Source: Veillonella absiana
GTDB taxonomy: Bacteria; Bacillota; Negativicutes; Veillonellales; Veillonellaceae
Strand: one strand, 5' to 3'
NCBI RefSeq assembly: GCF_032970905.1
Contig: NZ_JAWJZA010000004.1
DNA length: 64,000 nt
The notes beneath the pieces are model-generated. The model was not told the DNA's origin. It did not search any database and saw only the letters and a program-made list of their open reading frames with translations. Both the position numbers and the translations under genes were made by a program. Each line of letters opens with the position of its first letter. Position 1 is the stretch's first letter. Shown here one piece after another: positions 16,867-25,742 of this stretch.

Positions 16867-17583
16867 ATGGCAAAGAAATTTTATGCAGTACAACGTGGTC
16901 GCGCACTAGGAATTTATCTGACTTGGGCTGATTGCGAACAACAAGTCAAGGGCTTTAGTGGGGCCGTTTATAAATCCTTCCCCACAAAGGAAGAAGCTCA
17001 AGCATTTTTGGGGGATGACAAAGTTGTTATTAATGAACCTACGGGGGATAGTAAATCGGCAGGACGAAGTGGAGCGACTTCAGTAAAAGGAACACCCTCT
17101 ACTGCAAAAAATACTTCATCGAATACCGGCACTGTAATGGATGTGTTACAGTCAACTATCACGGAAGGCGCTCTGGTTGCCTATATTGATGGTAGCTTTA
17201 ATAAACATCTCGGTTCCGTTGGCGCTGGGGGTGTTATGTTTTATAATGACAAACAAATACCATTTTCCTTTGGTACAAAGGAGCCCATGTATACTGAGTT
17301 CTGGAATGTATCAGGAGAGCTCTTAGCATCTATGCATGTACTGCAATATGCCGTGGATCATGGTATCGCGGAATGTCATTTGTACTATGATTATATGGGC
17401 ATCGAAATGTGGGCTACGAAAAAATGGAAACGTAATAACAGATTAACCCAGGCTTATGCAGCATTCTGTGATACCGTATTGCCTCAGGTACGAGTTCACT
17501 TTCACAAGGTGGCAGCTCATACGGGCGACACCTATAATGAAATGGCTGACCAACTAGCGAAACAAGGGACGATGAAAGCCTAA
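16867..17583 (+). CDS. rnhA: Ribonuclease H with N-terminal viroplasmin domain
   Basis: 238 residues. Residues 1-50 form the RNA/DNA hybrid-binding (viroplasmin/HBD) domain: KKFYAVQRGRALGIYLTW and AVYKSFPTKEEAQAFL. A Ser/Thr/Gly linker follows (residues 60-98). The RNase H domain then has the catalytic start AYIDGSFN and the later VAAHTGDTYNEMADQLAK. It cleaves RNA in RNA-DNA hybrids. An ATG with GAGGATATA upstream defines the start. The typical second acidic motif is replaced by a divergent region (VSGELLA), common in this sub-family. Confidence 0.9.
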   Translation: MAKKFYAVQRGRALGIYLTWADCEQQVKGFSGAVYKSFPTKEEAQAFLGDDKVVINEPTGDSKSAGRSGATSVKGTPSTAKNTSSNTGTVMDVLQSTITEGALVAYIDGSFNKHLGSVGAGGVMFYNDKQIPFSFGTKEPMYTEFWNVSGELLASMHVLQYAVDHGIAECHLYYDYMGIEMWATKKWKRNNRLTQAYAAFCDTVLPQVRVHFHKVAAHTGDTYNEMADQLAKQGTMKA

Positions 17584-17615
17584 AAATAACGTAATATATT
17601 TGTTAGTGGATTGTA

Positions 17616-17645
17616 TTAGATTAGCAGTACGAGGAATGATATAAT
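17616..17645 (+). promoter_or_regulatory. Probable sigma-A promoter of the epimerase genes
   Basis: TTAGAT, 18 bases, TATAAT, about 90 bases before the first epimerase gene. The -10 is perfect; the -35 is moderate. Confidence 0.5.
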
Positions 17646-17735
17646 ACAACTAGTTAGTAAAAACAATAGTTATATTTAATTAATTCTTGGTTATCCAAAT
17701 GTATTTGGAAATAAGAGATATGGAAAGGATTATCT

Positions 17736-18665
17736 ATGAATATATGTGTAACTGGTGGAGCTGGGTTTATTGGGTCTCATTTGGTAGATAGACTCATTGC
17801 ATTAGGCCATACAGTATTAGTTATTGACAATTTAACAACAGGTGTAGAGGCTTTTGTGAATCCAAAGGCTATCTTCAAGAAAATGGATATTCGTGACAAA
17901 GAGCTTATTAACGTATTTCATGATTTTCAACCAGTCTATGTATTTCATGAAGCGGCCCAAACGATGGTAAATAGTTCTATGGATGATCCAGCGAATGATT
18001 GTGATGTTAATTTGATGGGTCTCATTAATGTATTGGAGGCGTGCCGTCATAGTGGTGTTAAGAAAATCATTACCCCATCGTCAGCTGCGGTTTATGGTAA
18101 TGCAGATTCTTTGCCATTAACGGAAGATATTCATGGTGAACCATCTTCTTTTTATGGACTTACAAAATTGACGATGGAAGGCTACTTAACGGTATATGAA
18201 CAGGCATTTAATTTGCCATATATATGCTTTAGATATTCCAATGTATATGGTCCTCGTCAAGGTGATGGCGGTGAAGGTGGCGTCATTAGCATATTTGCCC
18301 GCTTAGCAAGTGAAGGAAAAGCTTTTACTGTGTTTGGCGATGGCGAGCAAACGCGCGATTTTATTTATGTAGATGATGTTGTACAAGCAAATATAGACGC
18401 TATGAATCATGAGTCAATAACAGGGATTTATAATGTATCTACGAATACAGCTACCTCTGTAAATGAATTGATTCATCACTTTAGCAAACTGAACGGTAAA
18501 GAGATTGATACTGTTTACGCACAAGAACGCTTGGGGGACATCAAGCATTCTAGATTGAGTAATATAAAGGCTCAGAAGGATTTGAATTTTGTAGCTACTA
18601 TGAATCTAGCGGAGGGGTTAACTAATACCTATCAATATTTTCTAGATGAACAAGGAGCACAATAA
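17736..18665 (+). CDS. NAD-dependent sugar-nucleotide epimerase (extended SDR, GalE-like)
   Basis: 309 residues. The Rossmann motif TGGAGFIGSHL is at the N-terminus, followed by the NAD-binding acidic site (VIDNLTTG), the catalytic SSAAVYG and YGLTK (Tyr-x-x-x-Lys), and the C-terminal GDGEQTRDFIYVDDV. It is most like UDP-glucose 4-epimerases or UDP-GlcNAc/glucuronate epimerases of envelope polysaccharide synthesis. AAAGGA precedes the ATG. A second GalE-type gene lies 287 bases after its stop, so this one may act on a different sugar nucleotide. The exact substrate is unresolved. Confidence 0.88.
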   Translation: MNICVTGGAGFIGSHLVDRLIALGHTVLVIDNLTTGVEAFVNPKAIFKKMDIRDKELINVFHDFQPVYVFHEAAQTMVNSSMDDPANDCDVNLMGLINVLEACRHSGVKKIITPSSAAVYGNADSLPLTEDIHGEPSSFYGLTKLTMEGYLTVYEQAFNLPYICFRYSNVYGPRQGDGGEGGVISIFARLASEGKAFTVFGDGEQTRDFIYVDDVVQANIDAMNHESITGIYNVSTNTATSVNELIHHFSKLNGKEIDTVYAQERLGDIKHSRLSNIKAQKDLNFVATMNLAEGLTNTYQYFLDEQGAQ

Positions 18666-18938
18666 TTGGAAAATAATTTTTTAATTGGCATCGGTGTATG
18701 GAATTGCATCGTGTTTCTCATCTATGGTTTGGATAAATGGTTAGCAATTCAGGATAAACAACGTATTTCTGAATTTACATTGATTTTCTTGGCCTTCTCC
18801 TTTTCTGGCGTAGGAGCCTTGGTAGGCATGGCCTTATGGCGTCATAAAACATTGAAATGGAAATTCCGTATTTTAATTCCCATAGCCTTTTTGTGGCAAG
18901 TCTTTGCCATGGGGTATAGGTATGCATTATTAAGTTAG
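18666..18938 (+). CDS. DUF1294 small membrane protein
   Basis: 90 residues from a TTG directly after the upstream stop, with AAGGAG in front. Three hydrophobic segments (FLIGIGVWNCIVFLIYGLD, LIFLAFSFSGVGALVGMALW, ILIPIAFLWQVFAMGY) and the motif DKWLAI, then MALWRHKTLKWKF, are typical of DUF1294. The function of this family is unknown. It is squeezed between two epimerase genes and probably translated with them. Confidence 0.85.
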   Translation: MENNFLIGIGVWNCIVFLIYGLDKWLAIQDKQRISEFTLIFLAFSFSGVGALVGMALWRHKTLKWKFRILIPIAFLWQVFAMGYRYALLS

Positions 18939-18951
18939 TAGGGGGCTTATT

Positions 18952-19944
18952 ATGAAATTACTAGTTACCGGCGGTGCAGGATATATCGGTAGTCATACAG
19001 TTCGAGCATTACAAAAAGCAGGGCATACACCAATTATCGTAGACAATTTTTCTCGTGGTCATCGTGATTCAGTACCAACTGATGTACTATGCATTGAAAT
19101 GGATATTGCTGATTCTACTTTGGTAGAGGTGATGAAGGAACATGAAATCGAAGGTGTGATGCACTTTGCAGCGCACTCCCAAGTAGGTGAATCCATGGTC
19201 AATCCATCGATTTATTATGATAATAATGTGGTGGGTTCTTACCGTTTGATTGAATCTGCTCGTCAAGCTGGGGTAAAACATTTTGTATTCTCTAGTACGG
19301 CTGCTGTATATGGGGAACCGGAAATTGTACCAATTAAGGAAGATGCTAAATTAGAACCTACTAATGTATATGGTCGTACAAAATTGATGATTGAACAAAT
19401 GCTGAGTGACTATAGCAAAATTTACGGCATGACCTATGTGGCATTGCGCTATTTCAATGCAGCTGGTGCAGATCCATCTGGCGAAATTGGTGAGGATCAT
19501 ACACCTGAAACACATTTGATTCCATTAGTGCTTGATGCGGCTTTAGGTAAACGCCCTCATATTACTGTGTTCGGTACAGATTATCCTACAGAGGATGGCA
19601 CATGTGTGCGCGATTACATCCATGTGAATGACTTGGCTAGTGCTCATGTATTAGCGATGAATTATTTACATGATGGTGGCGAGTCTACTGTATTTAACCT
19701 TGGGTCTGGCAATGGCTTCTCTGTGAAAGCTATCATTGAAACAGCTAAAGAAGTAACAGGCATTGATATCCTTGTTGAATATGGTGACCGTCGCGCCGGT
19801 GATCCTGGTACATTGATTGCATCGTCTGACAAAATTAAATCCGTATTAGGATGGAATCCTGTGTTCAGTAATGTGAAAGATGTCCTTAAAGATGCGTGGG
19901 GCTGGCACCAATCTCATCCAAACGGATACGACGATAAAAAATAG
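18952..19944 (+). CDS. galE: UDP-glucose 4-epimerase
   Basis: 330 residues, the standard GalE length. It begins MKLLVTGGAGYIGSHTVRAL and shows VDNFSRGH, the catalytic SSTAAVYGEP and YGRTKLMIE, RYFNAAGADPSGEIGEDH, and DYPTEDGTCVRDYIHV. It interconverts UDP-glucose and UDP-galactose for surface sugars. The ATG is 14 bases after the DUF1294 stop with GGGGG ahead. A strong hairpin lies downstream. Confidence 0.95.
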   Translation: MKLLVTGGAGYIGSHTVRALQKAGHTPIIVDNFSRGHRDSVPTDVLCIEMDIADSTLVEVMKEHEIEGVMHFAAHSQVGESMVNPSIYYDNNVVGSYRLIESARQAGVKHFVFSSTAAVYGEPEIVPIKEDAKLEPTNVYGRTKLMIEQMLSDYSKIYGMTYVALRYFNAAGADPSGEIGEDHTPETHLIPLVLDAALGKRPHITVFGTDYPTEDGTCVRDYIHVNDLASAHVLAMNYLHDGGESTVFNLGSGNGFSVKAIIETAKEVTGIDILVEYGDRRAGDPGTLIASSDKIKSVLGWNPVFSNVKDVLKDAWGWHQSHPNGYDDKK

Positions 19945-20110
19945 TGGCAGGCTAACTCACATACAGACGAGTACTCATCTATGTTTATATCAGTATATAT
20001 ACTCATTAGTTCTGTGTGAATCAGAGATACCTATGTGACTCTCAGTCAACAATGTGACTAATGGGAGCAAAGTTGACCAATGGTGAACAACTAAAAAAAG
20101 GAATTCCTAC

Positions 20111-20158
20111 AAGCTCTTTCGAAATACTTATAGTATAAGTGTTTTGAAAGGGCTTTTT
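20111..20158 (+). terminator. Intrinsic terminator after galE
   Basis: A long imperfect hairpin: AAGCTCTTTCGAAATACTTAT pairs with ATAAGTGTTTTGAAAGGGCTT through two or three wobble pairs, followed by T residues. The surrounding 297-base gap (19945-20241) holds nothing else I recognise. Confidence 0.85.
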
Positions 20159-20241
20159 GTGTATTTACACTGGCTAATGTAATGGATGTTTAGGACCATG
20201 ACTACTATGAATGTGTGAGTGCTTGAAATGGGTGTGAAATT

Positions 20242-21003
20242 ATGAATCTATGTAAGGAGAAATTTTATAGTTATATAGGTCGTTTTAAAATCTCTTGGAG
20301 ACGACATAAGGGCCTATATATTGTCATATTTGGAATTTTTTGTATTATAGTAGGACTGAGTCTATTTAAAACACAATCTACGAAAGTAGGTGCTACAGTG
20401 ACGGATTTTTCTACAGCAGATTCATGGGAGGACTCACTAGATAAATCTTCATCGTATAGAGGCAAATATGATAAAGAAAAATATGATAAAGAAAAATATT
20501 TCAATACTAAGTATGATTCAGGAGAGGAGAGTGATAGCCATGGTAAACTTATATTTTCTGTCACATCAGCACAACGACCGTATGCATTAACGAGTCCCTT
20601 TGTAGAATTGCCACAGTCTAAGAAGAACGATGCTAAGAACCCTAGTAAAAATCATTCAGAACAAACAATGGATCCGAGATATACAAATGGGGGCATACCG
20701 AATCAAGGGACTATACATAATGGTTTAGAATCTAGAAGTGATAGAGTGGAATCTAATGGCAATATAAAAAATAACAAGCGACAATCATCAGGTAATACAC
20801 AAGAACCTTCAACTAATAGAGAACCGAGTATTGCATTACAAGGTATTATCCAAGGTAGTACTAAACAGGCGGTATTACAGATTAATAATGCGTCTGTAGT
20901 GCTTGGTGTGGGCGAGACGTACGGACATGTGCGTGTTACTGCTATTACAAATGAGTCTGTATCTGTGAGTGTGTTAGGGGTGGAGCAATGGCTAGGAATA
21001 TAA
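20242..21003 (+). CDS. Inner-membrane protein with GspC/PilP-like C-terminal domain
   Basis: 253 residues. One transmembrane helix near residues 25-45 (YIVIFGIFCIIVGLSLF) is followed by a long polar, Ser/Asn/Lys-rich linker with a KYDKEKYDKEKY repeat. The last 60 residues read ALQGIIQGSTKQAVLQIN, VVLGVGETYGHVRVTAI and SVLGVEQWLGI, the homology-region fold of GspC/PilP proteins, which bridge the inner membrane and the secretin. The next gene, overlapping by 16 bases, is a secretin, which supports the call. No pilM/N/O or gspE/F genes are near. Confidence 0.65.
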   Translation: MNLCKEKFYSYIGRFKISWRRHKGLYIVIFGIFCIIVGLSLFKTQSTKVGATVTDFSTADSWEDSLDKSSSYRGKYDKEKYDKEKYFNTKYDSGEESDSHGKLIFSVTSAQRPYALTSPFVELPQSKKNDAKNPSKNHSEQTMDPRYTNGGIPNQGTIHNGLESRSDRVESNGNIKNNKRQSSGNTQEPSTNREPSIALQGIIQGSTKQAVLQINNASVVLGVGETYGHVRVTAITNESVSVSVLGVEQWLGI

Positions 21004-22232
21004 GAAATATAGCGCTTATGAATAAACGGAGTAAAGTTTTACAGCTAGCATGTACTATGATGCTGTGTTTTTTCTGTATGACAATAAACACTATAGTAAA
21101 TTGTACATATGCTACGTCGCCAAATGAAAATATAAACTTAGCTCAACCTATAACTCTTAATGTGGTAAATGCGCCATTACAAGAGGTTGTGCTAGGCATC
21201 AGTAAATCACATCATTTAGATGTGATAGGTCTCGAAAGTCTTGAAGGAACGGTTACGGCTAGATTAAATGGCCTTGATGCGGTCGATGTGATCCGCCAAT
21301 TAGGTGAGTTAAAACATTTTACAGTACGTCAAGAACAGTCTGTACTCATCATTGATGGGTATGGTAAATCCGAGGAACAACGACAACTGATGGTACTGGA
21401 GCCTAGCTATATGAGGCCCGAAACATTAGAATCTGCATTACAGGGGGTGGTGCCAAATGAGCGGATGACGGTGGTGAAAGAACGCAATCAAGTGCTCGTC
21501 TATGGAACGCCCCGTGAGACCTATGCCATTCAATCTGTGATGCCACGGATAGATACGGAACCTAAACAAGTACAGTTAGAAGCCACTATCATTGCCATGG
21601 AATCATCATTCGTAAAAGAAGTAGGTCTAAAGTGGTCCTGGCTTTCATTAACATCACATGGTGAAGATACGACAAATAGTTATGGTTCCATTCAATTTGG
21701 AAAGTTGTCAGATGGGTCGAGTTATAAATTCTTTTACAAGCCAGAGTTATCAGCAATGGAAACATCTGGCAAGGCCGCTATTATTGCAAGGCCCTCCATT
21801 ATGACCATGAATGGTGAGGAAGCAAAGATTTTGATTGGGGAACGCATACCCGTAGTGGAAGAAACGCGGTCCGATGGGGAGCGGTATAGTTCGGTCCGCT
21901 ATGAGGATGTAGGGATACGGCTCACCTATACGCCGTACATTGGTATAGATAATACCGTAGATGCTACTATTAATGCGGAGGTGAGCTCACCTACACTCGT
22001 TCCTGAAATGAAAGCCTATAAAATAACAGCCCGTGAGGCCAAAACGAGGGTGCGCATGAAACCAGGAGAGGTTCTTGTCATTGGGGGGCTCATGGACAAT
22101 CGTAATCAGAAACAATTGGAGAAAATTCCGCTGTTAGGGGATATTCCACTGGTGGGAAAATTATTTAGGCATAGTAGAAAAACAAAGGATACTGTAGAGA
22201 TGGTCATTCTTGTGAAAGCGACTGTGGTATAA
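20988..22232 (+). CDS. Secretin (PilQ/GspD family)
   Basis: 414 residues. After a signal-like segment (LACTMMLCFFCMTINTIV) there is an STN-type N0 domain (ITLNVVNAPLQEVVLGIS, residues 55-120), a short secretin-N region, and the C-terminal secretin domain (LEATIIAMESSFVKEVGLKW, ARPSIMTMNGEEAKILIGE, VRYEDVGIRLTYTPYI, KPGEVLVIGGLMD). Secretins form the outer-membrane pore of type II secretion or type IV pili. The start is uncertain: ATG 20988 overlaps the preceding gene, and an ATG at 21018 is an alternative. Length is at the short end for the family, with one N-domain missing. Confidence 0.88.
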   Translation: MARNIRNIALMNKRSKVLQLACTMMLCFFCMTINTIVNCTYATSPNENINLAQPITLNVVNAPLQEVVLGISKSHHLDVIGLESLEGTVTARLNGLDAVDVIRQLGELKHFTVRQEQSVLIIDGYGKSEEQRQLMVLEPSYMRPETLESALQGVVPNERMTVVKERNQVLVYGTPRETYAIQSVMPRIDTEPKQVQLEATIIAMESSFVKEVGLKWSWLSLTSHGEDTTNSYGSIQFGKLSDGSSYKFFYKPELSAMETSGKAAIIARPSIMTMNGEEAKILIGERIPVVEETRSDGERYSSVRYEDVGIRLTYTPYIGIDNTVDATINAEVSSPTLVPEMKAYKITAREAKTRVRMKPGEVLVIGGLMDNRNQKQLEKIPLLGDIPLVGKLFRHSRKTKDTVEMVILVKATVV

Positions 22233-22262
22233 TAAGACAGTATTGTATCATAGGAGGCAGGA

Positions 22263-24245
22263 ATGGAACGCATTCGACTGATAGGACTGGGGAAATCCTT
22301 TGGGGTACGCCAAGTATTTTCTAATGTGTCCTTTGAAATAAAAGAAGGTGAACGACTCGGTTTAGTAGGCCCTAATGGGGCTGGCAAATCGACGCTGTTA
22401 AAATGTATATTAGGTTATGAGGAACTTGATGAAGGTCAAGTCGTCAAATCCAGCGTTGCTACTATTGGTTATTTACAACAAGATGTAAATCTCGGCGATG
22501 AAAGTTTAGCCGAAGAAATTCAAAAGGCCTGGACCGATGTACATCGTTTGGAGGATCAGTTAGCAGAGCTGACAAAGAAATTAGAAGTCGAGGAAGCTAC
22601 TGAATCAGATTTATCTAGGCTGGATTATTTACAAAATAGACTAGAGTGGCTTGGTGGTTATGACTATGAAGCGAAAACGAAACGCATTGTGTATGGGCTA
22701 GGCTTTACCGATGAGGATTTAGATAAACCGGCGAATTCGTTCTCGGGTGGTCAAAAGACTCGTATCAATTTAGCAAAAGCTTTAGTACGTCGTCCAGACT
22801 TTCTATTCCTAGACGAACCGACGAACCATCTTGATATGGAAATGTTGGAATGGCTTGAGGGATATTTATCTGCTTATCCTGGTGGTATTTTGGTGGTCAG
22901 CCATGACCGGTATTTCCTTGACCGTATTATTAATGGTGTAGTGGAATTAGAACATCATAAGGCCACTACATTCCGTGGTAATTATAGTCGTTATATCGCG
23001 CAACGTGAAGAACGTCAAAAGGCTGCGCTCGCTGCCTATGAAAAGCAACAGGAATATATCAAAAAAACAGAGGAATATATTGATAAATACCGGGCCGGTA
23101 TTAAATCCAAGATGGCCCGTGGGCGTCAATCTCAATTAAATAGATTAGAACGCCTCGATGCACCGGAAACGACGAGCTCCTTGCGATTCCAATTTCCACC
23201 GGCTGCCATGAGTGCCGATAAGGTGCTCGTATTTGATAAGGTCAGTGTGGGCTATGCGGATAAAAAGCAAGGAACGAAAACCATTGCGAATAACTTATCC
23301 TTTGTCATTCGTCGTGGTGAAGCTGTTGCCTTGATTGGTCCTAATGGGGCAGGTAAATCTACTATTGTGAAATCCATCGTAGGGGAATTACATCCCCAGG
23401 AGGGGCATATAGACGTAGGCAATCGTGTACAGATTGGTTACTTCTCACAGGAGCATGAGGAGTTACATCCAACGTGGCAAGTGGTGGATGAGATTATGAA
23501 TAATTTCAACTACTCAGAGGAAAAGGCTCGTAATGTTCTTGGAATGTTTATGTTCAAGGCTGATGATGTCTTTAAATTGGTGGGCGATTTATCTGGCGGT
23601 GAACGAGCACGGTTGGCATTATTAAAACTATTCCTTCAAGGCGATAATTTCCTAGTTCTTGATGAACCGACAAACCATTTGGATATTCCTACGAGAGAAA
23701 TTGTAGAGCAAGCGCTCCAACAATTTGGAGGAACTTGCTTTATCATTTCTCATGATCGGTACTTCCTTGATCAAGTATCTACGAGAACATTGTCTTTGGA
23801 GGATGGTGTTATTACCGAGTACTTAGGTAATTATTCGTACTATAAGGAAAAACTTAAACAAGAGGAAGATTTGTTAGCATTAGCTAATGAAGGTCAAGAC
23901 GATAATGGAACTAGTGGAAAAACTATTGTGAAATCCAATGATAGTATTAACAGTACTAGTTATGCAAGTGCTAACAAAAATGGGGCAACAACTGAGTCTA
24001 ATGCGGGTGATGCGGAAGTAGCACCTAAGAAGCAAAATTCCTATATGACAGAAAAAATGCTGGCTGAAACAGAATCTGAGATTGCTCGATTAGAAGCGAC
24101 GATGAAAATGTACGAAGTACAATTGGCAAATCCTGTAGTACAACAAGATGTAGAAGAATTGGCGAAGCTTTCACAACAAATGGAGCAGGCACAACAAAAT
24201 CTTGATGAATTATATGAAAAATGGGAGCGTTTGGCTGCGGAATAG
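22263..24245 (+). CDS. ABC-F family ATPase
   Basis: 660 residues, two ABC domains and no membrane segment. Domain 1 has GPNGAGKSTLLKCILG, SFSGGQKTRINLAKAL and FLDEPTNHLDMEM. The inter-domain arm region around residues 240-300 is Arg/Lys-rich (YIDKYRAGIKSKMARGRQSQ). Domain 2 has GPNGAGKSTIVKS, DLSGGERARLALLK and VLDEPTNHLDIP. A Ser/Asn-rich linker and a C-terminal coiled coil (IARLEATMKMYEVQL) follow. ABC-F proteins act on ribosomes; the sub-type here is of the Uup/YdiF kind. GGAGG precedes the ATG, 31 bases after the secretin. Confidence 0.92.
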   Translation: MERIRLIGLGKSFGVRQVFSNVSFEIKEGERLGLVGPNGAGKSTLLKCILGYEELDEGQVVKSSVATIGYLQQDVNLGDESLAEEIQKAWTDVHRLEDQLAELTKKLEVEEATESDLSRLDYLQNRLEWLGGYDYEAKTKRIVYGLGFTDEDLDKPANSFSGGQKTRINLAKALVRRPDFLFLDEPTNHLDMEMLEWLEGYLSAYPGGILVVSHDRYFLDRIINGVVELEHHKATTFRGNYSRYIAQREERQKAALAAYEKQQEYIKKTEEYIDKYRAGIKSKMARGRQSQLNRLERLDAPETTSSLRFQFPPAAMSADKVLVFDKVSVGYADKKQGTKTIANNLSFVIRRGEAVALIGPNGAGKSTIVKSIVGELHPQEGHIDVGNRVQIGYFSQEHEELHPTWQVVDEIMNNFNYSEEKARNVLGMFMFKADDVFKLVGDLSGGERARLALLKLFLQGDNFLVLDEPTNHLDIPTREIVEQALQQFGGTCFIISHDRYFLDQVSTRTLSLEDGVITEYLGNYSYYKEKLKQEEDLLALANEGQDDNGTSGKTIVKSNDSINSTSYASANKNGATTESNAGDAEVAPKKQNSYMTEKMLAETESEIARLEATMKMYEVQLANPVVQQDVEELAKLSQQMEQAQQNLDELYEKWERLAAE

Positions 24246-24401
24246 ACACTCTATATATGTTAATTAAATTTATCTTATTTATTAAAATAAAATGAAATGA
24301 AATGTATATATTTCGGCATTAAGAAAATTCAATAATAATATATTGTTTGTAATAAAGTGTTTTTTACAGTGGACGAATGTTGTCTATACTCGTATTTTTT
24401 A
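24246..24401. other. Intergenic stretch without recognised genes
   Basis: Very AT-rich DNA between the ABC-F gene and the liv promoter. I see no clear terminator hairpin, gene or repeat. Confidence 0.5.
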
Positions 24402-24430
24402 TTGACAAATAGTAGTGTTTCAGTGATAAT
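24402..24430 (+). promoter_or_regulatory. Sigma-A promoter of the liv operon
   Basis: TTGACA, 17 bases, GATAAT: one mismatch to consensus. It lies about 140 bases before livK, leaving a leader with hairpins. Confidence 0.8.
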
Positions 24431-24470
24431 TAAGAGTAATATAAATACAGTATCCCTGTATAGTTAGGGT

Positions 24471-24505
24471 GCGCCCCTGTGAGGATTGCTCCTTCATAGG
24501 GGTGT
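24471..24505 (+). promoter_or_regulatory. Leader hairpin upstream of livK
   Basis: GCGCCCCTGTGAGGA pairs with TCCTTCATAGGGGTGT around a 4-base loop, with one bulge and a few G-T pairs. Only a poor T run (TCTGTTTGT) follows, so it is a weak terminator or a structural/attenuator element. A smaller ATACAG/CTGTAT hairpin precedes it. Confidence 0.45.
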
Positions 24506-24570
24506 TCTGTTTGTATATGATTATATCTTGTATGTATAGTGCATGAGCACAAGAGAAGGAAGGGTGTAAC

Positions 24571-25722
24571 ATGAAGAAATCCATGTTGAAAAAATTAGCC
24601 GTAATGGGCCTTGCCGGTGTAATGGCAATCGGTATTGCCGGTTGTGGTAGTGATAAAGGTGCTTCTAGTGGTAATGCTAATGAAGCGAAAATTGCGTTGT
24701 TAACAACTACATCTGGTGCAGCAGCAGCGTATGGCGAATCCATTAAAAATGGTGCAGAATTGGCAGTTAGCCAAATTAATGCAGATGCTAATAATGTGAA
24801 AATCAACCTATTGGTAGAAGATACTAAAGGTGATAAAAACGAAGCTATCAATGCAATGAATAAAGTTATCTCCAAAGATAAAGTGGTAGCTGTAGTAGGT
24901 CCTATGTTATCTGGGGAAATGATGGCGGCTGGTCCTATTGCGAATAAAAACAAAGTAGTAGCACTTGGTACTTCTACAACTGCAGAAGGTATCACTGATA
25001 TCGGCGATTACATTTTCCGTAATGCTGTGCCAGAGTCCCTTGCAGTAGATACAGCAATCAAAGAAGCACATAAAGTATTGGGCTTCAAAACAGCAGCTAT
25101 TATGTACTCCAATAACAATGACCAAATGGTATCTGTAAATAACACAGCTAAAAAAGCATTGGAATCTGAAGGTGTACAAATCGTAGCTACTGAAACATTT
25201 GCAGATAAAGATACTGATTTCTCTGCACAATTGACTAAGATTCAACAAGCTAAACCTGATGTAATCGTAGTAGCGTCCTTGTACCAAGAAGGCGCTTTGA
25301 TTATGAAAAAAATGCGTGAATTAGGTATCAATGTACCAGTTATTGGTTCTAACGGCTTTAATAGCCCTGCATTCATTAAAAATGCTGGCGCTGCCGCAGA
25401 TGGTTCCATCGTAGGTACTCCTTGGTTCCCTAACAAAGATGATCAAAAAGTTAGAGACTTCAAAAAAGCATATGCTGATAAATATGGTCATGAACCTGAC
25501 CAATTTGCAGCACAAGCTTATGACGCTATGTACATGGTAGAAGCAGCATTGAAAAAAGCTGGTTCCACAACTGACCGCGAAAAATTCAAAGAAGCTTTGA
25601 AAAATATTGCTGACTTTGTAGGCGTAACTGGTAAATTCCAATTCGATGCTAAAGGCGATCCAAAAATGGACGTTCAAGTATTACAAGTACGCAATGGTCA
25701 ATTTGAGGCATTACAAAAATAA
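24571..25722 (+). CDS. livK: Branched-chain amino-acid ABC transporter, substrate-binding lipoprotein
   Basis: 383 residues. The lipoprotein signal ends in the lipobox GIAGC (Cys about residue 27), followed by a Gly/Ser linker. The periplasmic-binding type I fold shows IALLTTTSGAAAAYGESIKNGAEL, VVGPMLSGEMMA, AVDTAIKEAHKVLGF and FAAQAYDAMYMVEAALKKAG. It delivers Leu/Ile/Val or related amino acids to LivHM. It is the first gene of a five-gene operon in canonical order; GAAGGAAGGGTG ahead of the ATG is a good ribosome site. Confidence 0.95.
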   Translation: MKKSMLKKLAVMGLAGVMAIGIAGCGSDKGASSGNANEAKIALLTTTSGAAAAYGESIKNGAELAVSQINADANNVKINLLVEDTKGDKNEAINAMNKVISKDKVVAVVGPMLSGEMMAAGPIANKNKVVALGTSTTAEGITDIGDYIFRNAVPESLAVDTAIKEAHKVLGFKTAAIMYSNNNDQMVSVNNTAKKALESEGVQIVATETFADKDTDFSAQLTKIQQAKPDVIVVASLYQEGALIMKKMRELGINVPVIGSNGFNSPAFIKNAGAAADGSIVGTPWFPNKDDQKVRDFKKAYADKYGHEPDQFAAQAYDAMYMVEAALKKAGSTTDREKFKEALKNIADFVGVTGKFQFDAKGDPKMDVQVLQVRNGQFEALQK

Positions 25723-25742
25723 TCATACGAGGTGAACAAACA

